Source of the DNA: Tieghemiomyces parasiticus
Lineage: Eukaryota > Kickxellomycota > Dimargaritomycetes > Dimargaritales > Dimargaritaceae
Assembly: GCA_027575765.1 (NCBI GenBank)
Contig: JANBPT010001273.1
Coordinates: forward strand, 1-11,434
Reading direction: 5' to 3'
Length of the DNA: 11,434 nucleotides
How positions within the stretch are numbered: position 1 is the stretch's first letter; each line of letters opens with the position of its first letter. Below the pieces are notes generated by a model. It did not search any database and was not told where the DNA came from. It worked only from the letters and a program-made list of their open reading frames with translations. Below are positions 8,747 to 11,434 of this stretch, piece by piece. The position numbers were made by a program, and so were the translations under genes.

Positions 8747-9210
8747 ATGGTCGACTTGGAAATGACAAACATCAGCCAAGCTCAGTTGCTATGGTGCATT
8801 AGGGCAATGACTGGCGTGGGTAAGTACTTAGCCGTCGCACACTTAACCTATAATTTAGCCTTTTGTTAAACAGTAATGAGAGACAGGGTGGTAAACCTTC
8901 CTGAACAAGATTATCTAAATGTGAGGTGGAGTAGGGGCATGGAAGACGGAGCCGGTGCCTACGTTTTCTCAATTTCTGGCCCAGACAGGCAGTGGCCAAT
9001 AGCAAACGCATGCCCCTTTGCTAACTTAGTCCTTCCTCGTCTCACAGATGACCCAGGTGTAGTATTGAAAGAGAGAGAGAGAGTGTGTGTGTGTGTGTGT
9101 TTGATTGCATAACTTCATCCGAAACAGGCGGTACCAAGCACCCAAACGGAGACACACATCTGTTATTCAATTTACAGGTTCTATACAAAATTCCCCATCC
9201 CCAAAAATAG
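8747..9210 (+). CDS. Candidate three-exon gene, unrecognised protein
   Basis: Exons 8747-8819, 8874-9056 and 9128-9207 plus stop TAG (9208-9210) give a 112-residue product with no internal stop. The first intron has a near-ideal donor (GTAAGTAC), a CTTAAC branch sequence and acceptor AAACAG, and is 54 nt. The second is 71 nt, with the weak donor GTGTAG, CATAAC and acceptor AAACAG, and contains a microsatellite. An in-frame TAG lies at 8738-8740. The ATG at 8747 has a poor context; the ATG at 8762 has a purine at -3 and may be the true start. The middle exon is the best part: 60 codons of soluble-protein composition, including EDGAGAYVFSISGPDRQWPI. I recognise no domain. An alternative without the second splice runs to a stop at 9110-9112 through Arg-Glu and Val-Cys repeats. 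Another acceptor (CTAAC at 9020-9024, CACAG at 9043-9047) lies inside exon 2, so the exact model is uncertain. Confidence 0.32.
8820..8873 (+). other. Putative 54-nt intron
   Basis: Donor GTAAGTAC, branch CTTAAC with its A at about 8846, and acceptor AAACAG at 8868-8873, 26 nt past the branch. A nearer AG (8857-8858) would lead to an early stop, so the distal AG is preferred. This is the best-formed intron in the window by its donor. Confidence 0.45.
9071..9100 (+). repeat. Compound microsatellite (GA)6(GT)9
   Basis: Six GA units (9071-9082) run without interruption into nine GT units (9083-9100). It is the longest simple repeat in the window and lies inside the second putative intron, or the 3' end, of the plus-strand model at 8747-9210. 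Its length probably varies between strains. Confidence 0.97.
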
Positions 9211-9342
9211 CACATAATCTTTCTGGTCATCCGTTACATAATATTTTTTTCACCTTTATCCTCCTAGCGCTGGCCAGTCACCAAGGTGGTTTCTAGAACA
9301 AAAATAAAATCCTCCTTCTATAATCGGGAATTATAAAATGTG
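9211..9342. other. A+T-rich spacer 3' of tRNA gene
   Basis: Short intergenic spacer with T-rich and A-rich runs. It marks the change from the mixed composition on its left to the more A+T-rich DNA on its right. Confidence 0.4.
9335..9338 (-). terminator. Pol III terminator of tRNA-Tyr
   Basis: Four T on the minus strand (AAAA on plus) begin four bases past the last tRNA nucleotide. This is the normal position and the minimal signal for RNA polymerase III termination in many eukaryotes. Confidence 0.75.
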
Positions 9343-9427
9343 TCCGAGAACCCGGAATTGAACCAGGGACCTAGAGATATCGTGTTTGAACTACAGTCTC
9401 CCGCTCTACCAGCTGAGCTATTCTCGG
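9343..9427 (-). tRNA. tRNA-Tyr (anticodon GTA), intron-containing
   Basis: Brings tyrosine to UAC/UAU codons during cytosolic translation. The minus strand folds into a full cloverleaf. The acceptor stem CCGAGAA pairs perfectly with TTCTCGG and the discriminator base is A. The D arm is GCTC/GAGC, and the anticodon stem GGAGA/TCTCT has one G-T pair. The loop has anticodon GTA (plus 9392-9394); the variable region is AGGTC; the T arm is CCTGG/CCGGG around TTCAATT. A 12-nt intron (plus 9379-9390) sits in the canonical place, one base 3' of the anticodon. The third intron base from its 3' end is G and can pair with C32, the anticodon-intron pair known to guide the eukaryotic tRNA endonuclease. 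CCA is not encoded, as expected of a eukaryotic nuclear gene. Internal promoter boxes A (plus 9409-9420) and B (plus 9354-9364) match consensus. Confidence 0.96.
9379..9390 (-). other. tRNA-Tyr intron, 12 nt
   Basis: The interval between G37 and A38 of the tRNA, read TTCAAACACGAT on the minus strand. Nuclear tRNA-Tyr genes of fungi, plants and animals commonly have an intron here, and removal allows pseudouridylation of the anticodon. The exact ends follow from keeping a 7-base anticodon loop. Confidence 0.9.
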
Positions 9428-9966
9428 CGCTTTATTTTTTTGTGCGCGGACTATTATGACTCCCAAAAAGATAAGACGCGATGAGAAAAATTTAAAAATG
9501 GAAAATTGGCGCGATTTTATAGAAATGAATAACAGTCAATAAAAGCTGTTGTTTATTCATAGGGCCCAACTTTGGCCCGTTTTATACTGGCTATTGGACG
9601 TCTAACTGATGTCCAGCTATGACAAATACAATAGGCTTTCCGTTTTGCAATCAAAGGAAGCTAGGAGTATTGATAAGCTCGGCCTGGGCGTCCAGAGGCT
9701 TTGGTTACTCTCCTCTGGTGGCTAACGTTGATAAAACCAGTTGGTGATTAGCTGCGGCGAACCACAACAATTTTGTGAAGCCGAGAACGGCTTGTCCATT
9801 TGAAGTGTTGTAGTAGGCCGCGCCTATACATACAACAAAAGAAAAAACAAAAAAGAAACCAGCCGACCTCTGGGAGTGGTCCGGGAGAGACGGTGGCCTA
9901 GCCAGGCACTCCACGAATTAGCGTAGATCATCTATTATAGTTATACTATATAAGTCGGGCCCAAGT
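9428..9966. other. A+T-rich stretch with inverted repeats, no gene called
   Basis: The part upstream of the tRNA on its own strand carries T/A runs. An imperfect inverted repeat (9525-9535 with 9546-9560, two extra bases in one arm) could form a hairpin. A palindrome TATAGT-TAT-ACTATA lies at 9936-9950, overlapping a TATATAA sequence. A minus-strand frame at 9914-9705, with a hydrophobic segment, starts at GTG and is not called. Confidence 0.4.
9947..9953 (+). promoter_or_regulatory. TATA-like element
   Basis: TATATAA, followed 13 bases later by the ATG at 9967. That is too close for the usual TATA-to-start distance plus a leader, so its link to that frame is doubtful. Confidence 0.2.
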
Positions 9967-10212
9967 ATGCAACACAGGGCCCGGCAGCTTTTTCCTGTAT
10001 CTCGTCCCATAGTGCCATCCGTTGGCGCTATTTCGCTAGTAAAGTCTAATACCAGTATTTCCCTAAGCTCACTTGTTAGTATACGTTATATATTTTTTGT
10101 GAGGTTTTCTCCATCAATAGTTAACCGTTTTCACTTCTTGTTGCAGATTCGGATTCAGCCGCTCCGACTGCCTATTCCTGAACTCTCCACTTCGTCCTGG
10201 AAGTTCTTTTGA
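9967..10212 (+). CDS. Short open frame with possible 48-nt intron
   Basis: The frame from ATG 9967 to TGA 10210-10212 is 81 codons unspliced. A possible intron (10099-10146) has donor GTGAGG, a TTAAC branch-like sequence and acceptor TTGCAG, in phase 0. Because 48 is a multiple of three and has no stop, the frame stays open either way (65 or 81 residues). The translation is rich in Ser, Leu, Ile and Val with basic residues at the N-terminus and no recognised motif; a weak hydrophobic stretch occurs around residues 33-47. It may be chance, or it may be part of a larger gene with the open segment at 10294-10554, but I found no good donor to connect them. Confidence 0.18.
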   Translation: MQHRARQLFPVSRPIVPSVGAISLVKSNTSISLSSLVSIRYIFFVRFSPSIVNRFHFLLQIRIQPLRLPIPELSTSSWKFF

Positions 10213-10293
10213 AAGCGGGACCAACCTCTAGATATTGGTCCACTTTACAATTTTGTGGTGCCAGCACCGGCTTTGTCTCTTGAAGATATCTAA

Positions 10294-10554
10294 TGGGCAA
10301 GTCAATACCCCAAAGGCGTAAACAACCACCAATCCCCTTTAGTGGTAAAGGCAATTCTAAGTTTTAAGGTTACACACAATATGCTAGGAGATGTAGATCC
10401 TTCCCCCACACTTATGTATAAGAAGCAAGCCCACAAGGGTAAGCAAGGGCTTGCCAGTTAATTTTTGGATTTTTTTTTATTTACTACCATTTTCTGGTTT
10501 TTTTTCCTAGTTGGGATGCCATTGCAATCCCATACCATTTACGTTGACATTTAG
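10294..10554 (+). CDS. Candidate 3' end of a spliced gene, unrecognised
   Basis: An open segment from just after TAA (10291-10293) to 10438 joins in frame across a 72-nt intron (10439-10510) to a second segment ending at TAG 10552-10554, 62 codons in all. The intron is well formed: donor GTAAGC, TACTACC as a branch-like sequence (one base from TACTAAC), a T-rich tract with T8, and acceptor CCTAG. An ATG at 10381 would give a 33-residue product; otherwise an upstream exon is needed. The translation is mixed and soluble-looking, with MLGDVDPSPTLMYKKQAHK just before the intron. I recognise no family. The LTR of a retrotransposon begins 95 bases after the stop, so if the gene is real the element inserted in or near its 3' untranslated region. 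The protein call rests on intron quality and composition only. Confidence 0.28.
10425..10454. repeat. Perfect 8-bp hairpin around a splice-donor-like site
   Basis: GCAAGCCC (10425-10432) and GGGCTTGC (10447-10454) are exact reverse complements with a 14-base loop. The loop contains the GTAAGC donor (10439-10444) of the putative intron, so the RNA could hold the 5' splice site in a hairpin loop. Confidence 0.6.
10439..10510 (+). other. Putative 72-nt intron
   Basis: GTAAGC donor, TACTACC near 10482, T9 and T8 runs, and acceptor CCTAG. It joins two open segments in one frame. Confidence 0.4.
10512..10532. repeat. Short hairpin with one-base bulge
   Basis: TGGGATGC (10512-10519) pairs with GCAATCCCA (10524-10532) apart from one bulged A, around the loop CATT. 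It lies directly after the putative acceptor at 10510. Confidence 0.5.
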
Positions 10555-10644
10555 TAAGCAAACCCATTCACTCCCATTTTGCCATTGGACCCAGATTGTC
10601 ATTGCATACAGTCCAACCAAAGTACCCCCACCCAGAGCCTAGCA

Positions 10645-10649
10645 CTACA
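10645..10649. repeat. Predicted target-site copy (one side)
   Basis: CTACA immediately precedes the LTR. Ty3/gypsy-type integrases usually duplicate 4-6 bp, so the same 5 bases are expected just past the 3' LTR, which lies outside the window. Only one side is visible. Confidence 0.3.
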
Positions 10650-10861
10650 TGTTGTATGCCAGGGCTAATAGGCTGTTAGCTGAGTACCTGAATCCAGTCC
10701 ATTTGTTTTGGATATTTTGTTAGCTCTGGTGGTCAATGGATATGGCCACTGGAAGGGTGTTCTTTTAGCTTTATTGCTTTAGCTACTGCCAACAGTGGTG
10801 CCATGGTAATAGCCCCATTGACAGTAGACTCCACCATTTAACAGTAATCTATTTTCTAGCA

Positions 10862-10869
10862 TATATATT
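10862..10869 (+). promoter_or_regulatory. LTR TATA-like element
   Basis: TATATATT, about 210 bases into the LTR, is a fitting place for the promoter at the U3/R boundary. Confidence 0.45.
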
Positions 10870-10887
10870 GTTCCTGTTGTGCCTAGT

Positions 10888-10893
10888 AATAAA
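10888..10893 (+). terminator. LTR polyadenylation signal
   Basis: AATAAA within the LTR downstream of the TATA-like element. In the 3' LTR copy it would direct polyadenylation of the element's transcript. Confidence 0.4.
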
Positions 10894-10977
10894 TTGACAC
10901 CTCATTTCTGAAAAACATACTATTTTAAAACCCTTTATTATTTGAAACCAACTCTGTATATGAACAAGGTACAACAG

Positions 10978-10989
10978 TGGTAGCAAAGC
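10978..10989 (+). other. Primer-binding site, initiator tRNA-Met-like
   Basis: TGGTAGCAAAGC, one base after the LTR. Its first eight bases are complementary to the 3' end of eukaryotic initiator tRNA-Met (which ends in CUGCUACCA), and the following AAG differs from the expected GAG by one base. This is the commonest minus-strand primer of fungal LTR elements. The tRNA assignment rests on 8-11 bases, so another tRNA with a similar 3' end cannot be ruled out. Confidence 0.75.
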
Positions 10990-11002
10990 TATGCTGCTAC
11001 CA
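10978..11002. repeat. Inverted repeat covering the primer-binding site
   Basis: TGGTAGCA (10978-10985) and TGCTACCA (10995-11002) are perfect reverse complements with a 9-base loop. The right arm with its preceding C repeats the sense 3' end of initiator tRNA-Met (CTGCTACCA). In the RNA it could fold over the primer-binding site. Confidence 0.75.
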
Positions 11003-11071
11003 AATGTTGTGATTTTTTTTCTGTTCACACTTATTTGTTTTTATATATCACCCTCCTGTTTTCTTATTGTC

Positions 11072-11422
11072 ATGGATAATGATCCACCTACTCAAACTGA
11101 ACTCCTGGAGACTCTGGAGAAACAATTTGCAACTTTGCAAGGTAACATTCAACAATGGATGCATAACACCAAAGGTACCCTGGATCAATGTACCCATGCC
11201 ACTGGACAGGCAGTTGCTGAGGTGGCCAATGTGGCTGCTATTGCAGAAGCCCATGCCACCAATGTGGAGCCCATTGTAGAAGCTGCAGTAACCAGAGCCA
11301 GAGTCAGTGGACACTTTAGCAGACTGAACCTCTGGTCATTTGGGGGTCAACTGAATGAGTGTAATGATCAAGCAACAAGTTCTTTGATAGGGAACTTTAT
11401 TCTTGAAGAGAGAAGAAAGTGA
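11072..11422 (+). CDS. gag: Gag-like protein of LTR retrotransposon, interrupted
   Basis: Gag builds the virus-like particle in which the element's RNA is reverse transcribed. The ATG at 11072 has a strong context (purine at -3, G at +4) and lies 82 bases past the primer-binding site. Residues 1-40 are polar with heptad-like Leu spacing (TELLETLEKQFATLQGNIQQ); residues 45-75 are Ala/Val-rich and probably helical. Both fit the N-terminal part of fungal Ty3/gypsy Gag. The frame ends at TGA 11420-11422 after 116 residues, well short of a complete Gag (usually a few hundred residues, with the capsid core and often a CCHC zinc knuckle, neither seen here). After about residue 80 the composition changes and another frame is open at the window's end, so a small insertion or deletion may have occurred at about 11310-11345. 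The same frame is open upstream to an ATG at 10991, which would add 27 mostly hydrophobic residues; I prefer 11072. Confidence 0.6.
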   Translation: MDNDPPTQTELLETLEKQFATLQGNIQQWMHNTKGTLDQCTHATGQAVAEVANVAAIAEAHATNVEPIVEAAVTRARVSGHFSRLNLWSFGGQLNECNDQATSSLIGNFILEERRK

Positions 11423-11434
11423 GAGAAGTTGAAG

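Larger units (their letters stand above)
10650..10976 (+). repeat. 5' long terminal repeat, 327 bp
   Basis: Begins TGTTGTA and ends TACAACA, an exact 7-bp terminal inverted repeat with the TG...CA ends required by retroviral-type integrases. It is followed by one base and then a primer-binding site, which fixes the 3' end. A TATA-like run (10862-10869) and AATAAA (10888-10893) lie in the expected order for promoter and polyadenylation signal, although they are only about 20 bases apart. The LTR is A+T-rich. The second LTR would be several kilobases to the right, beyond the window, so identity between the two, and hence insertion age, cannot be judged here. Confidence 0.8.
10650..11434 (+). 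mobile_element. LTR retrotransposon, 5' end only
   Basis: LTR, primer-binding site, short U-rich leader, and a Gag-like frame in the order typical of LTR retrotransposons. The reverse transcriptase and integrase that would decide Ty3/gypsy versus Ty1/copia lie outside the window. The Gag-like protein, with a coiled-coil-like N-terminal half, and the short LTR are more like fungal Ty3/gypsy elements; this is inference. Transcription would run left to right from the LTR. The stop in the Gag-like frame at 11420 suggests either a decayed copy or a frame change. Confidence 0.75.

Noticed and set aside
8921..9047. Alternative 127-nt intron inside exon 2 of the plus-strand model (GTGAGG to CACAG)
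   Set aside because: The acceptor is good, but using it removes the best protein-like stretch and shifts the frame; kept only as an alternative.
9547..9837. Possible solo LTR: starts TGTTGT, ends ACAACA, flanked by AAAGC and AAAGA
   Set aside because: Only 6-bp ends, an imperfect flank match in A-rich DNA, no AATAAA after a TATA, and no visible similarity to the LTR at 10650. Other TGTTGT and ACAACA words occur nearby, so chance is likely.
9705..9914. Minus-strand frame of 69 codons with a hydrophobic segment
   Set aside because: It starts at GTG, is within the length expected by chance, and has no splice or homology support.
1..11434. CRISPR arrays, bacterial operons, rRNA genes
   Set aside because: No regularly spaced repeats, no ribosome-binding-site-led gene series, and no rRNA-like segments were seen.

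Overview
The window looks like nuclear DNA of a eukaryote, most likely a filamentous fungus with a gene-poor, transposon-bearing genome. Three things point that way: an intron-containing tRNA-Tyr gene without an encoded CCA, several plausible very short introns (about 48-73 nt) with CTAAC-like branch sites, and the 5' end of an LTR retrotransposon primed by an initiator-tRNA-like sequence. There is no bacterial-style gene packing. The taxonomic call is inference; no gene of known family settles it.

Layout. Positions 1 to about 5,800 hold no convincing gene. The one long open frame (1817-2515) has an unlikely protein composition. This part has a C-rich, pyrimidine-rich block at 2850-3310 and a G-rich block at 5240-5430, both with good G-quadruplex motifs, and most of the repeated 8-mers TTGTTTAC. 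Positions 5,800-9,210 hold several open frames that read more like protein. The best two are spliced models: a minus-strand one (7844-8255, one 73-nt intron) and a plus-strand one (8747-9210, two introns, the second carrying a GA/GT microsatellite). They point away from each other across about 490 bp. None matches a family I recognise.

From about 9,210 onward the DNA is visibly richer in A+T. It contains the tRNA-Tyr gene (minus strand, 9343-9427, 12-nt intron), the possible 3' end of a plus-strand gene with a good 72-nt intron (10294-10554), and a 327-bp 5' LTR (10650-10976) followed by a primer-binding site and the start of a Gag-like frame that meets a stop at 11420. The retroelement runs off the right edge.

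The secure items are the tRNA, the LTR with its primer-binding site, the microsatellite, and the sequence-level motifs. All protein-coding calls except the Gag-like frame are low-confidence models. I see no clear undescribed multi-gene system. The most unusual signals are the over-represented TTGTTTAC motif, the inverted copy of the tRNA 3' end beside the primer-binding site, and the G-quadruplex clusters.
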